Assembly (NCBI RefSeq): GCF_000826545.1
Contig: NZ_CDME01000002.1
Coordinates: forward strand, 1,187,187-1,251,186
Reading direction: 5' to 3'
From: Kibdelosporangium sp. MJ126-NF4
Lineage (GTDB): Bacteria; Actinomycetota; Actinomycetes; Mycobacteriales; Pseudonocardiaceae
Length of the DNA stretch: 64,000 nucleotides
The notes under the pieces were generated by a model. It did not search any database. It was given only the letters and a program-made list of their open reading frames with translations, and was not told the origin of the DNA. The position numbers and the translations under genes are program-made. This document shows, piece after piece, positions 28,527 to 37,656 of this stretch (within the stretch, counting starts at the first letter, position 1; every line of letters begins with the position of its first letter).

Positions 28527-29159
28527 TCATCCGATCCGGTACGCGCGGAGAAACGCCCGCACTCCCTCGACGATGAGTGGCCGAACCCGAGTGTCCTCGG
28601 CGGCGTTCGCGGAACCGAGCCTGCTGATGGTGACCCCGAAGGTCAGTGCGATGAAGTGGTCGGCGGCGAGGCGCGCATCGGGGACCTCCAGCAGCCCGGC
28701 ACTGGCCAGGGCAGCGAAGCGTTCACCGATGGCCTCCTCGGGCGCGTTGGTCAGCGCGCGGTCGTCCGGGTGTGGCAGGTGATCGGATCCGGTCCGGACC
28801 AACCGTTGCAGCGTGGCGTACTCCGCTGAGTCGAGCATGTCGGTCGCGATCCGCATCGAGAACGTGACCAGCGCGGGCTCCAACTCGGCCGCGTCGGTGA
28901 CGCCGTCGAGCGTGTCGTCGAGGGTGCGCCGGATCGTGCTGAGCAAGGACTGGTCCACCGCGTCGACGGCTGCCTGCAACAGGGTCTGCTTGTCGCCGAA
29001 GTAGTCGTAGACCGTCCGCTTGGACACCCCGGCACGGGCGGCGACCGCGTCCACGCTCGACCGGTCGAAACCGACGGTCAGGAACAACTCCCGGGCCGCC
29101 GAGAGGATGGCGGCCCGTTTCTGTGCGGACCCCGCACGCAGCGTCTTCGCGGTCGACAT
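28527..29159 (-). CDS. TetR-family repressor
   Basis: A 210-residue regulator. HTH: KRAAILSAARELFLTVGFDRSSVDAVAARAGVSKRTVYDYFGDKQTLL. The C-terminal domain (AELEPALVTFSMRIATDMLDS, then RLAADHFIALTFG) is of the AefR/TetR_C_7 type. It is divergent from the MFS/FAD-monooxygenase operon with the ACACT-N9-AGTGT repeat between, so it probably represses that operon. Confidence 0.9.
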   Translation of the reverse strand: MSTAKTLRAGSAQKRAAILSAARELFLTVGFDRSSVDAVAARAGVSKRTVYDYFGDKQTLLQAAVDAVDQSLLSTIRRTLDDTLDGVTDAAELEPALVTFSMRIATDMLDSAEYATLQRLVRTGSDHLPHPDDRALTNAPEEAIGERFAALASAGLLEVPDARLAADHFIALTFGVTISRLGSANAAEDTRVRPLIVEGVRAFLRAYRIG

Positions 29160-29179
29160 GGGCAGATCTTAGCGGAGTC

Positions 29180-29198
29180 ACACTGCACCGTGTAGTGT
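29180..29198. promoter_or_regulatory. ACACT-N9-AGTGT inverted repeat
   Basis: Five-base arms ACACT/AGTGT with a nine-base spacer lie 21 bases upstream of the TetR start and ahead of the MFS operon. A probable TetR operator. Confidence 0.45.
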
Positions 29199-29331
29199 AG
29201 CCAGGGAATGGCGGCGTGCGATGGCAGGGGATCACCCCCGGCGGTACGCGGTCGGCGCCCAGAACCACGTGCGCGGCATATCCCTCGAGCGAGGTCCGCT
29301 CCGCTCGCAACCAACGACGAATAGGACGTCC

Positions 29332-30726
29332 ATGTCCGAAGCTCTTGTTGCCCCGGCCCGCATCGGGCGGCTGGCGATCGGTGCCCTCGGTTTCCTGGCA
29401 TTGGCCCTCGGCGCCCTGCAGTCAGTGGTGGAGCCGTCGCTCCCGCTGCTGCAACGCGAGCTGGGAATCGGTCCCGCCGAAGGCGCGTTGATCACCATCA
29501 CCTTGCTGATCACCGGTGCCGTCGTCGCACCCATCGCAGGCAAACTCGGCGACCGCTACGGCGGAAAACGGGTCCTGGTCGTCTTGATGACCGTGGTTTC
29601 GGCCGGTGGCCTGTTCTCCAGCCTGGCGCCGAACCTGCCGGTGTTGTTGCTCGGCCAGGTATTGCAGGGCGCGATGGTGGGTGCGCTCCCCCTCTCCTTC
29701 ATCCTGGTGCGCAAACACCTCCCGCCGGGACAGACGCTGGTGGCCGTCGGGTTCGTCAGTGGACTGTTCACGGGCGGCGGCCTGGTCGGAACACTGATCG
29801 CCGGGCCCGTGGCGGAAGGACTGTCCCGACACTGGATGTTCGCGCTGCCGACGATCGCGATCATCGCGACCACGGCGCTGGTGACCCGGTTGATGCCGCA
29901 TGATCCGCCGATCCGGTCGGCCGCCAGGATCGACTGGCCTGGCGTGGTTCTGCTGAGCGGCACGTTGCTCGCGCTCATGCTCGGGATCAGGGCGGTGACC
30001 AGCGGCGACCTGCCGCCACTCGCGATCGCCGCCATCACCGTGGTCGTGGCCGCCCTCGCGACCGGCTGGGTCGCCGTCGAGCGCCGGGCGACCTCGCCCA
30101 TGGTCGATCTGCGCATGCTGGCAACGCCCGCCATGTGGAGTTCGTGCGTACTCACCTTTCTCACGACCGTCAGTTCCGGGATGGCACTCTTTCTTGTCCC
30201 CCAACTGTTCGGGGTGTCGGCCGACGGGCACGGCTTCGGTGCCAGCACGACCGACATCGGGCTGTTCCTGATGCCCGGGGCCATCGCCGGGGTGGTGAGC
30301 GGGACCGTCGGCGGGATCGCGGCGCGACGTTTCGGTTCGCGCGCCGTGGTCATCATGGGCACTGTCGTCGCGGCGGCCACCCTGATCGCCCTGGCGTCGT
30401 GGCACGACGCGGCCTGGCAGCTCGTCGTCGCGAAGGTGCTGATCGCGTTTGCGTCCAGCGTCGGTACCACGGCGTTGCTTGCCAGCACCGCCACCGCCGT
30501 CGACTCCAAGGACACCGGCATCGCCACCAGCCTGCTCGTGGTGACCCGCGTGGTCGGCATCGCACTGGGCGCCCAGGTCGCCGGGGCGATCCTCGCCGCC
30601 GGGGCCGACCCGGTGTCGGGCCGACCGGCCGAAGCGGCCTTCGCCACCGGTTTCGCCGTCGCCGGTGTCGTGGCCGCACTGTCACTGCTCGTTGTTCGCG
30701 TCATGAAGAAAGGAACCCAGGCATGA
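29332..30726 (+). CDS. MFS exporter
   Basis: A 464-residue transporter with about 14 hydrophobic segments. It has motif A GKLGDRYGGKRVLVV, a TM1 region lacking the acidic residue of DHA2 pumps (LQSVVEPSLPLLQRELG), and SGLFTGGGLVGTLIAGPVAE as the motif C region. ATG 29332, with AGGAC upstream. The stop overlaps the start of the FAD monooxygenase by ATGA, so the two are co-translated: an export-plus-modification detoxification pair under the divergent TetR. Confidence 0.88.
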   Translation: MSEALVAPARIGRLAIGALGFLALALGALQSVVEPSLPLLQRELGIGPAEGALITITLLITGAVVAPIAGKLGDRYGGKRVLVVLMTVVSAGGLFSSLAPNLPVLLLGQVLQGAMVGALPLSFILVRKHLPPGQTLVAVGFVSGLFTGGGLVGTLIAGPVAEGLSRHWMFALPTIAIIATTALVTRLMPHDPPIRSAARIDWPGVVLLSGTLLALMLGIRAVTSGDLPPLAIAAITVVVAALATGWVAVERRATSPMVDLRMLATPAMWSSCVLTFLTTVSSGMALFLVPQLFGVSADGHGFGASTTDIGLFLMPGAIAGVVSGTVGGIAARRFGSRAVVIMGTVVAAATLIALASWHDAAWQLVVAKVLIAFASSVGTTALLASTATAVDSKDTGIATSLLVVTRVVGIALGAQVAGAILAAGADPVSGRPAEAAFATGFAVAGVVAALSLLVVRVMKKGTQA

Positions 30727-31904
30727 CCAGGAGCACGGTCCTGATCTCCGGGGCCAGCATCGCCGGACCCGCGCTGGCGTACTGGCTGCACCGGAACGGA
30801 TTCGCGGTCACGGTGGTGGAGAAAGCAGGCGCACCGCGCGGCGGTGGCTACCCGATCGACGTGCGCGGAACCGCGGTGGAAGTGGTCCGGCGGATGGGGA
30901 TACTGCCCCGACTGCGCCAAGCGCACATCGACTTACGGCGGTTCACCTTCCTCAACGCCGACGGCAGCGAGGTGGCCTCGGTCCATCCCCACGCTGTTGC
31001 CGGGAGCAGCGAGGGACAGGATCTCGAAGTGGGTCGCGGGGATCTGACGGCGGCCCTCCACACGACGGTCCGCGACGACGTGGAATTCCTGTTCGACGAT
31101 TCCATCGACGCCCTCGACCAATCCGAACACGGCGTCGACGTCACCTTCCGCAGCGGCAACCAGCGCACGTTCGACCTGGTGGTCGGCGCCGACGGCATGC
31201 ACTCACGCACCAGGGAGATCCTTTTCGGCCCCGAGGAACAGTTCCACCGCTACCTCGGCTACTGCTTCGCCGTGTTCACCATGCCCAACACCTACCGGCT
31301 CTCCCACGAGCTGATGATGTGGAACACCCCGGGCAGGGCCGCGGCCCTCTACGCCACCGGCGGGGACAACGACGACCTGCACGCGTTTCTGAACTTCCAC
31401 CAACCAGAACCGCCGGTGGACGCTCTGCGCACCCCAGCACGACAGCAGGACCTGGTCGCCACGATCTTCGCCGACGCGGGCTGGGAAGTCCCTGGCATCG
31501 TCAACGCCATGCGCGAGGCCGACGACCTGTTCTACGACACAGTCGGTCAGATCCGCATGCCCGCCTGGTCACGCGGCCGGGTCGCGCTTGTCGGCGACGC
31601 CGCGTACGCACCGTCGTTCCTCACCGGCCAAGGCACCAGCCTGGCACTCGTCGGCGCCTACATGCTCGCCAACGCCCTGGCCACGAACCGAGACCACACC
31701 CAGGCCCTCGTCGCCTACGAACACGACACCCGGGGATTCGTGGCCATGAACCAGGCACTGGTCGACAACGGCGGGGCCGCGCTCTTCCCCACCACGGCGC
31801 GCGCCCTGGAGCAACGCAACACCCAACTGCGCGGCCTCGTCACGATGCCCGCCTCGACAGAACGACCGGCCCACTCGGCCCTGACGCTGCCTGGTCAGGC
31901 CTAA
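30723..31904 (+). CDS. FAD-dependent monooxygenase (PhzS/TetX-like class A)
   Basis: A 393-residue flavoprotein. The dinucleotide motif near the start is ISGASIAGPALAYWL (GxSxxG variant), the DG motif LVVGADGMHSRTRE is near residue 157, and the second FAD motif is GRVALVGDAAYAPSFLTGQGTSLALVGA. The S-x-A-G substitution in the first motif is common in actinomycete TetX-like enzymes. Probable role: NAD(P)H-dependent hydroxylation of an aromatic or antibiotic substrate. Coupled to the upstream MFS by an ATGA overlap. Confidence 0.9.
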   Translation: MTRSTVLISGASIAGPALAYWLHRNGFAVTVVEKAGAPRGGGYPIDVRGTAVEVVRRMGILPRLRQAHIDLRRFTFLNADGSEVASVHPHAVAGSSEGQDLEVGRGDLTAALHTTVRDDVEFLFDDSIDALDQSEHGVDVTFRSGNQRTFDLVVGADGMHSRTREILFGPEEQFHRYLGYCFAVFTMPNTYRLSHELMMWNTPGRAAALYATGGDNDDLHAFLNFHQPEPPVDALRTPARQQDLVATIFADAGWEVPGIVNAMREADDLFYDTVGQIRMPAWSRGRVALVGDAAYAPSFLTGQGTSLALVGAYMLANALATNRDHTQALVAYEHDTRGFVAMNQALVDNGGAALFPTTARALEQRNTQLRGLVTMPASTERPAHSALTLPGQA

Positions 31905-31921
31905 CCCGCGTTCATACCGCA

Positions 31922-33331
31922 CTAGACAACGACATCCACCGAAAGCCCGGGGGCGCTGCGGAACGCGGCCCACGCCCGGCTGAGCCGGTCCACGGCGACG
32001 GGTAGCTCGGCGGGCTCGGCGACACAGGAGATGCGAAGGTGGTTGTTGCCCATACCGTCCGGAGTGGTCCGGGCTCCTGGCAGCACACGGACCCCGTGGC
32101 GCAGCGCGATCTGACCGAAAACCGTGCTGTCGCCTGCGGGTAGTCGGACCCAGAGGAAGGGGCCGCCGCGCGGTGCGGGCCACGTCCAGTCCGGGAGGCG
32201 CTCGCGCAGCAGGGCGGTGAGCAGGTCGTGGCGGTGCTGGAGTTGCTGTCGCCGGACCGATGCGATCCGGTCCAGTGCGGGCAGGAGACGGGCGGCCAGT
32301 AGCTGGCTGGGTTGGGCGGAGCCGAGATCGGCGACCACTTTGAGGTTCGCCATCCGGGCGATGAGGTGTTCCGGGGCACGGATCCAGCCCACGCGCAGCC
32401 CGGGCCAGCACACCTTGCTCAGGGAACCGACGGTGATGGTGAACGGGGCGGGCGGCGTGCCGTGGAACGCCAGATCGGCGAGGGTGGCGTCGTCGACGAC
32501 CGGGATTCCGGCCTGTGCCAACAGATGGGCGATGTCGGTTTTACGGGCGGCGCTCATCACGGCGCCGGTGGGGTTGTGCCCGGCGGACATCAGGTAGACC
32601 AGCCGCACAGCGGTACGGTCCACTGTGGAACGCAACGCGGTGACCCTGATGCCCTCGCTGTCGGTGGGCAAGCCGACGACGCGGGCTCCGGCGGCGTGTG
32701 CGGCGTCCAAGGCCCCCGCGTAGGTCGGGTTCTCGGTGACGATGGTGCCGCCGTCCCGGCCAAACAGGGTGAACAGCAGGGATATTGCCTGCTGACCGCC
32801 GGTGGTGACGAGTACTTCGGCGGGCGTGGTGGGCAGGCCGAGTCGGGTGTATCGGGCCGCGATCGCGGCACGGAGGGCGGGCAGGCCGAGTGGGGCGTAG
32901 TCCAGGCCGGTGCCGTGGAAGTCGTCGGCCGTCAGGCGGAGCAGGTCCTGGGGCAGGCCATCCAGGTTGGGGATGACCGAGGCGGACAGGTCGATGGCGT
33001 CGCCCAGCGGTTCGCTGACCAGTTTCGTGGCGGGCGTGACGGCGGCGGGGACCGAGGGGCCGATGCCGGGGCCGGTCGCGGCGACCCTGGTGCCGCTGCC
33101 CTGGGCGGCTTCGAGCAGACCGTCCTCGCGGAGCACCCGGTAGGCCGCGATGACGGTGGTACGGCTGACTGCCAGCGCGGTCGCGAGGTCGCGTTCGGAC
33201 GGCAGACGGCTGGCCGCGCCGAGCACTCCGCCGCCGATCGCCGTACGCAATCGGTCGGCGAGACGCTGGTAGAGCGGGCCTCGGCCGTGGGACAGGTCCC
33301 CGACCTGGACCGCCAGCAAGGACGTGTCCAT
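31922..33331 (-). CDS. MocR-type regulator (GntR HTH plus aminotransferase domain)
   Basis: A 469-residue fusion. The N-terminal GntR winged helix is PLYQRLADRLRTAIGGG, then RLPSERDLATALAVSRTTVIAAYRVL. The aminotransferase domain has NPTG (253-256) and PLP lysine Lys306 in GSLSKVCW, followed by GLRVGW. It is divergent from a Cys/Met-metabolism PLP enzyme. The 10-bp inverted repeat between them begins at the regulator's own start codon, indicating autoregulation. It may sense PLP or an amino-acid adduct. Confidence 0.9.
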   Translation of the reverse strand: MDTSLLAVQVGDLSHGRGPLYQRLADRLRTAIGGGVLGAASRLPSERDLATALAVSRTTVIAAYRVLREDGLLEAAQGSGTRVAATGPGIGPSVPAAVTPATKLVSEPLGDAIDLSASVIPNLDGLPQDLLRLTADDFHGTGLDYAPLGLPALRAAIAARYTRLGLPTTPAEVLVTTGGQQAISLLFTLFGRDGGTIVTENPTYAGALDAAHAAGARVVGLPTDSEGIRVTALRSTVDRTAVRLVYLMSAGHNPTGAVMSAARKTDIAHLLAQAGIPVVDDATLADLAFHGTPPAPFTITVGSLSKVCWPGLRVGWIRAPEHLIARMANLKVVADLGSAQPSQLLAARLLPALDRIASVRRQQLQHRHDLLTALLRERLPDWTWPAPRGGPFLWVRLPAGDSTVFGQIALRHGVRVLPGARTTPDGMGNNHLRISCVAEPAELPVAVDRLSRAWAAFRSAPGLSVDVVV

Positions 33332-33378
33332 CGATATCCAATCCTGCCGGAAGTGGATATCGAATACCAGTCCAATCC
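33331..33378. promoter_or_regulatory. MocR operator: TCGATATCCA inverted repeat plus direct repeat
   Basis: TCGATATCCA (33331-33340) and TGGATATCGA (33354-33363) are perfect 10-bp inverted arms with a 13-base spacer. TCCAATCC repeats directly at 33337-33344 and 33371-33378. The mix of inverted and direct repeats is typical of MocR sites. It controls both the regulator and the divergent PLP-enzyme gene. Confidence 0.7.
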
Positions 33379-33394
33379 CGGCGATGCTGACGTC

Positions 33395-34570
33395 ATGGAT
33401 GTCTCCACGCTCCTGGCCCACGCGGACACCGACCCAGCCGAACCGTCGCTGGCGCCGCCGATCTACCAGACGGCGAACTTCGCCGCGGACTCAGCCGAGC
33501 ACTTCACCGCGCTGCACAGCGGCAAGCACAACCGCTACTACCGTCGGCACGGCAACCCGTCACAGGCCCGGCTGGAAAAGGTGATGGCGGCCGTCGAGGG
33601 CACGGAGGCCGGGCTGACCACCGCGTCGGGCATGGGCGCGGTCAGCACGACCCTGCTGACCTTCGCCGGAGCGGGGGATCACGTCGTGGCCCAGACCAGC
33701 ATGTACGGCGGAACTCTGAGCCTGTTGCAGGAGCTGGCACCCCGCCTCGGCATCACGGTCACCCTCGTCGAGCAGGACGACCTGGCCGCCTTCGAGCAGG
33801 CGATCCGGCCGAACACGAAACTGGTCATGCTGGAGACGCCGAGCAATCCGTTGCTGCGGCTGACCGATCTCGCCGCGGTCGCCGACCTCGCGCGCGCGAA
33901 CGGCATTCTGACCTTTGTGGACAACACGGTGGCCACCCCGCTGAACCAGCGCCCCATCGATCTCGGCGTGGACCTGGTGATGCACAGCCTGACCAAGTCC
34001 CTGTCCGGACACGCGGACGTGCTCGCCGGGATCGTGCTCGGCAGCGCCGAACTGATCGACCGGATCTGGCAGACCCACATCATGACCGGCGCGGTGACCG
34101 GGCCGATGGACGCCTGGCTGACCCTGCGCGGCCTGCGGACCCTGGAGATGCGGGTGGATCGGCACAACGCCAACGCCCTTGCGCTCGCCCAGTTCCTCGC
34201 CGGGCAGCCCGACGTGGTCGCCGTCAACCACCCCGGCCTGGACAGTCACCCGCAGCACGAGTTGGCCGTCAAGCAGATGCGGGGCTTCGGTGGCCTGCTC
34301 AGTTTCGAACTGGCCGGTGGGGCGGCGCGGGCCGAGCAGTTCATCGACGCGCTCACGCTCGCCGCGCGGTCGGGAAGCCTCGGCGGGATCCGGTCGACGG
34401 TGGTACGTCCGGTGGCCATGTGGGAACAGGAACTCTCCGAGGAGCAGCAGGCCGCGGCCGGGATTCCGGCCGGACTGGTCCGGTTCGCGGTCGGCCTGGA
34501 GTCCGCGTCGGACCTGATCGCCGATGTCGCTGCCGCACTGGAGAAGCCGAACGGCTCGGCGGCCGGGTAG
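33395..34570 (+). CDS. Cys/Met-metabolism PLP-dependent enzyme (cystathionine gamma-synthase/lyase-like)
   Basis: A 391-residue fold-type I enzyme of the CGS/CGL/MGL family. The N-terminal substrate region has PPIYQTANFA and YYRRHGNPSQARLE, the Asp binding the pyridine nitrogen is Asp176 in FVDNTVATP, and the PLP lysine is Lys201 in MHSLTKSLSGHADV. The MGL-type active-site Cys is replaced (YGGTLSLL follows TSMYGG), so gamma-synthase/lyase or gamma-replacement activity is more likely than methionine lyase. Exact reaction not decidable from sequence. Controlled by the divergent MocR. Confidence 0.88.
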   Translation: MDVSTLLAHADTDPAEPSLAPPIYQTANFAADSAEHFTALHSGKHNRYYRRHGNPSQARLEKVMAAVEGTEAGLTTASGMGAVSTTLLTFAGAGDHVVAQTSMYGGTLSLLQELAPRLGITVTLVEQDDLAAFEQAIRPNTKLVMLETPSNPLLRLTDLAAVADLARANGILTFVDNTVATPLNQRPIDLGVDLVMHSLTKSLSGHADVLAGIVLGSAELIDRIWQTHIMTGAVTGPMDAWLTLRGLRTLEMRVDRHNANALALAQFLAGQPDVVAVNHPGLDSHPQHELAVKQMRGFGGLLSFELAGGAARAEQFIDALTLAARSGSLGGIRSTVVRPVAMWEQELSEEQQAAAGIPAGLVRFAVGLESASDLIADVAAALEKPNGSAAG

Positions 34571-34582
34571 CCATACTCAAGA

Positions 34583-34591
34583 TCGATATCC
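34583..34591. promoter_or_regulatory. Extra MocR half-site TCGATATCC before the epoxide hydrolase gene
   Basis: TCGATATCC reappears 13 bases after the PLP-enzyme stop and 91 bases before the epoxide hydrolase start. It matches nine bases of the operator arm at 33331, suggesting the same regulator controls the hydrolase gene. Confidence 0.4.
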
Positions 34592-34681
34592 TGGTTGCCG
34601 CACTCGTAGGATGGCCCGGCTCGCCGCCGATCACCACCAGACCGACGGCACCGTTTCCCTGACCCGGTAAGGAACCAGGAC

Positions 34682-35920
34682 GTGACCGCCCCGCACGCCT
34701 TCCCGCTGGAACCCACCCCGATCCACGTGCCCGACCCGGTCCTCGATGATCTGCGCGCCCGTCTCGCATTGACCCGGCCGCCGCTGGACGAGGGGAACGA
34801 GGACTGGTCCTACGGCGTTCCGGACAGTTATCTCCGTGAGCTGGTCACCTATTGGCGGGACGCCTACGACTGGCGCAAGGCCGAGGCCGCCATCAACGCC
34901 TACGAGCACTACCAGGTGAGCGTCGCCGGTGTCCCAGTGCACTTCATGCGCAAGCCAGGCCGCGGCCCCCGCCCGATCCCGTTGATCCTCACCCACGGCT
35001 GGCCGTGGACGTTCTGGCACTGGTCGAAGGTGATCGACCCGCTCGCCGACCCGGCCGCGTTCGGCGGCGACCCCGCCGACGCGTTCGACGTCATCGTGCC
35101 GTCCCTGCCCGGCTTCGGTTTCCCCGGGCCGCTCACCGGCTTCCCGGACGTGAACTTCTGGAAGGTCGCCGACCTCTGGCACACACTGATGACCGAGACC
35201 CTGGGATACGAGAAGTACGCCGCCGGGGGCTGCGACATCGGCGGGATCGTCGCCAGCCAACTCGGCCACAAGTACGCCGACGAGCTGTACGGCATCCACA
35301 TCGGCTCCGGGCTGCCACTCGACTTCTTCACCGGCCCCCGCGCCTGGGACTTCGCCCGCAACCGGCCCCTCACCGACGAGCAGCCCGCCGACGTCCGCGC
35401 CCGCATCATCGAGCTGGACCACCACTTCGCGTCCCACCTCACTGTGCACATGCTCGACGGCGCCACACTGGCCCACGGGCTGAGTGACTCCCCCGCCGGA
35501 CTGCTCGCCTGGCTGCTGGAGCGCTGGAACGCCTGGAGCGACAACGGCGACGACGTCGAGTCGGTCTTCACCAAGGACGACCTGCTCACCCACGCCACGA
35601 TCTACTGGGTGACCAACTCCATCGCCACGTCGATGCGCTACTACGCCAATGCCAACCGCTACCCCTGGGCCCCCGCCCACGACCGCACCCCGGTCGTGCA
35701 GGCCCCGGTCGGGCTCACCTTCGTCACGTACGAGAACCCGCCGGGCATCCACACCGCCGACGAACGCGTCCGCGCGTTCAAGACCGGCCCGCAGGCCAAT
35801 TGGTTCAACCACGTCAACGTCAACGCCCACGACCACGGCGGCCACTTCATCCCCTGGGAGAACCCCGACGCCTGGGTGAGCGACCTGCGCCGCACCTTTC
35901 ACGGCCGCAGGCCCAACTGA
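34682..35920 (+). CDS. Epoxide hydrolase family protein (EHN-type)
   Basis: A 412-residue alpha/beta hydrolase. It has the N-terminal epoxide-hydrolase extension (residues 8-110, FPLEPTPIHVPDPVLDDLRARL), oxyanion motif HGWP (105-108), nucleophile Asp185 in GGCDIGG, and base His388 in HDHGGHFIPWE. The mechanism opens an epoxide to a diol through an ester intermediate. GTG start after TAAGGA. The upstream MocR-like half-site links it to the preceding PLP-enzyme module. Confidence 0.88.
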   Translation: MTAPHAFPLEPTPIHVPDPVLDDLRARLALTRPPLDEGNEDWSYGVPDSYLRELVTYWRDAYDWRKAEAAINAYEHYQVSVAGVPVHFMRKPGRGPRPIPLILTHGWPWTFWHWSKVIDPLADPAAFGGDPADAFDVIVPSLPGFGFPGPLTGFPDVNFWKVADLWHTLMTETLGYEKYAAGGCDIGGIVASQLGHKYADELYGIHIGSGLPLDFFTGPRAWDFARNRPLTDEQPADVRARIIELDHHFASHLTVHMLDGATLAHGLSDSPAGLLAWLLERWNAWSDNGDDVESVFTKDDLLTHATIYWVTNSIATSMRYYANANRYPWAPAHDRTPVVQAPVGLTFVTYENPPGIHTADERVRAFKTGPQANWFNHVNVNAHDHGGHFIPWENPDAWVSDLRRTFHGRRPN

Positions 35921-35984
35921 CAATGCGGTGACCACCCTGTGTTCTGTTGCTACCTGAGTCCGTTGGTCCGGCGGAGCTTTCCGG

Positions 35985-36767
35985 TCATGTGGCCAGGTCC
36001 AGCCATTCCCCGACGGCCAGTACGTGTGCGCGCTGTCCGGCGTGCGTGCGGAACTCCTTCTCCGGGTCGATGACCTCGACGTAGCCCGCGATCTTGTCCG
36101 GCTGCTCCGCCTCGTAGTGCATCGGCACCGCGTACCGGGCGTCGAGGATGTCCGCGGCCGCGGCGGCCTGTCTCGGGTCCATCGCGGCGGGCAGCGGGCT
36201 CGGCGGTTGCAGGTGCGGCGCGTCGACCACCGCGCCGTTGGCGGGCAGGAACACCGCGTCGAACGGGCTGAACCGGCGCGCGGTGAGCCACCAGTAGCCG
36301 TGGAACATCGTGTCGCCGCCGTGAAAGACCCGCTGCCCGTCGGCCTGCACCACCCAGTTCAGCTGCGGGTCGCCCAGCCCGTCGACGGCGGGGACCGCGG
36401 TGACGCGGAACGGCCCGAGGTCGCGGGTGGACCAGGCATCCACGACCTCGGCGGCCAGTCGGTGCACGGCCAGTTCTCGCTCGGCCAGCAGTGTCGTCAC
36501 GTTGTCCACGTCGTCGCCGTGACCGGGCGCCGGTCGAAGCACCGGTGCCCCCGGCGTCAGCACGTCCGCGAGCGCGGCCGCGTCGGTGTGATCCCGGTGC
36601 AGGTGGGTGACCAGTGCGGCGGTGACCTTCCCGCTCGGCACCGCCAGCCCCTCGCCGGGCTTCCACCCCGTGAACAGCGGTGAGAGGTCCCGCACGTAGT
36701 CGATCACCAGTCGGGTACTGCCTGCCTCGATCTCCAGTCCGGCCCAGCCCAGTCGTCGCACCCGCAT
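35985..36767 (-). CDS. Metallo-beta-lactamase-fold hydrolase (UlaG-like)
   Basis: A 260-residue MBL-fold protein. The metal motif H55-x-H57-x-D59-H60 is in THLHRDHTD; a further metal region is VFHGGDTMFHGYW, and the late His is in YAVPMHYEAEQPDK. It resembles UlaG/YtnP-like or N-acyl hydrolase relatives; substrate unknown. ATG 36767 follows GAAGGAG. It is divergent from a TetR gene with the large inverted repeat between. Confidence 0.85.
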   Translation of the reverse strand: MRVRRLGWAGLEIEAGSTRLVIDYVRDLSPLFTGWKPGEGLAVPSGKVTAALVTHLHRDHTDAAALADVLTPGAPVLRPAPGHGDDVDNVTTLLAERELAVHRLAAEVVDAWSTRDLGPFRVTAVPAVDGLGDPQLNWVVQADGQRVFHGGDTMFHGYWWLTARRFSPFDAVFLPANGAVVDAPHLQPPSPLPAAMDPRQAAAAADILDARYAVPMHYEAEQPDKIAGYVEVIDPEKEFRTHAGQRAHVLAVGEWLDLAT

Positions 36768-36803
36768 CTCGCACTCCTTCGTCCTGGCTGTTGCCGCGAA
36801 ATT

Positions 36804-36849
36804 TAGCGTACGCGCGTTCACTAAATCAATAGCGAACGCGCGTACGCTA
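36804..36849. promoter_or_regulatory. Perfect 16-bp inverted repeat operator
   Basis: TAGCGTACGCGCGTTC (36804-36819) and its exact reverse complement (36834-36849) are separated by 14 bases, between the divergent hydrolase and TetR genes. The right arm overlaps the TetR gene's -10-like TATTCT (36848-36853), six bases before its ATG. Autorepression and control of the hydrolase are expected. Confidence 0.75.
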
Positions 36850-36859
36850 TTCTCGTCAC

Positions 36860-37462
36860 ATGTCACCGCGACGCTCAGCGGCCGAAGCGCAGGCCACCAG
36901 GAGCCGGATCCTCGGCCGGGCCGCCGAGATCGCCTCCGAGGAAGGACTGGACGGCATCACCATCGGCCGCCTCGCCGAGGAGCTGGAAATGAGCAAGTCC
37001 GGAGTGCACAAGCACTTCGGCACGAAGGAGACACTGCAGATCTCCACACTGGACAAGGCGTTCGTGGACTTCTGGCACCGAGTGGTCGAGCCCGCACTGG
37101 TCGAGCCGCCAGGTCTGCGACGGCTGCGGGCGGTGTGTGCAAACTCCGTGGGCTACCTGGAAGCGCCCCTGCTTCCCGGTGGCTGCCTGATGACCGCGGC
37201 GCTCACCGAGTACGACGGCCGCCCCGGCCCGGTCCGCGACACGGTGGCCGAGGTGTGGTCGCGCTGGCGGGACCAACTGCGGACGGACCTGACCGTGGCG
37301 GCGGAGAACGACGAGCTACCCACTGGGTTCGACATCGACCAGGCGCTGTTCGAGATCATCGCCGCCGGGCTGGCGCTGAACGCGGCCATGCAACTCCAGC
37401 ACGACCAAGCGGCCGCAGGCCGAGCCCGCCGCGCGATCGAACGAGCCTTGAACCAGTCCTGA
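36860..37462 (+). CDS. TetR-family repressor
   Basis: A 200-residue regulator, paralogous to the TetR at 22623. It shares the opening SPR(K/R)SA-EA, the HTH (LEGLTIGRLA versus LDGITIGRLA; SKSGVHKHFGTKETLQ) and the C-terminal signature LPGGCLMTAALTEYDGRPGPVRDTV, then [34 protein letters not shown]. Leaderless promoter inside the inverted repeat. It likely represses the divergent MBL-fold hydrolase. Confidence 0.9.
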   Translation: MSPRRSAAEAQATRSRILGRAAEIASEEGLDGITIGRLAEELEMSKSGVHKHFGTKETLQISTLDKAFVDFWHRVVEPALVEPPGLRRLRAVCANSVGYLEAPLLPGGCLMTAALTEYDGRPGPVRDTVAEVWSRWRDQLRTDLTVAAENDELPTGFDIDQALFEIIAAGLALNAAMQLQHDQAAAGRARRAIERALNQS

Positions 37463-37484
37463 CGACATCAAGGTCGCGCCCGCA

Positions 37485-37656
37485 ACTACGTAGTGGAACG
37501 TAGTGGTAAGGCCGCTCACCGGCCGACGGCGAAATCAGCCCGTTGCCGAATCATGAGCGCATGACTTGGGTGGCGATCAGCGAACTGACAGGCGGGTATT
37601 CGCCACGACTCGACGGCGAGGACGCGGAACACGTATCCGTCGCAGAGGCCACCGGC
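37485..37656 (+). pseudogene. Internally deleted copy of the StrR-like regulator gene and its promoter
   Basis: 37485-37634 matches 50737-50886 at about 90% over 150 bases with no gap, including the promoter and the first 25 codons (ATG 37561; WVAISELTGGYSPRLDGEDA). The match then jumps to 51154-51175, so 267 bases (89 codons, in frame) are missing. After 37656 the sequence is unrelated. A decayed duplicate of the gene on the far side of the LamG/RHS operon, in the same orientation. Confidence 0.8.

Noticed and set aside
33395..34570. Methionine gamma-lyase
   Set aside because: The usual active-site Cys after the YGGT segment is not present, so only a general CGS/CGL-family call is justified.
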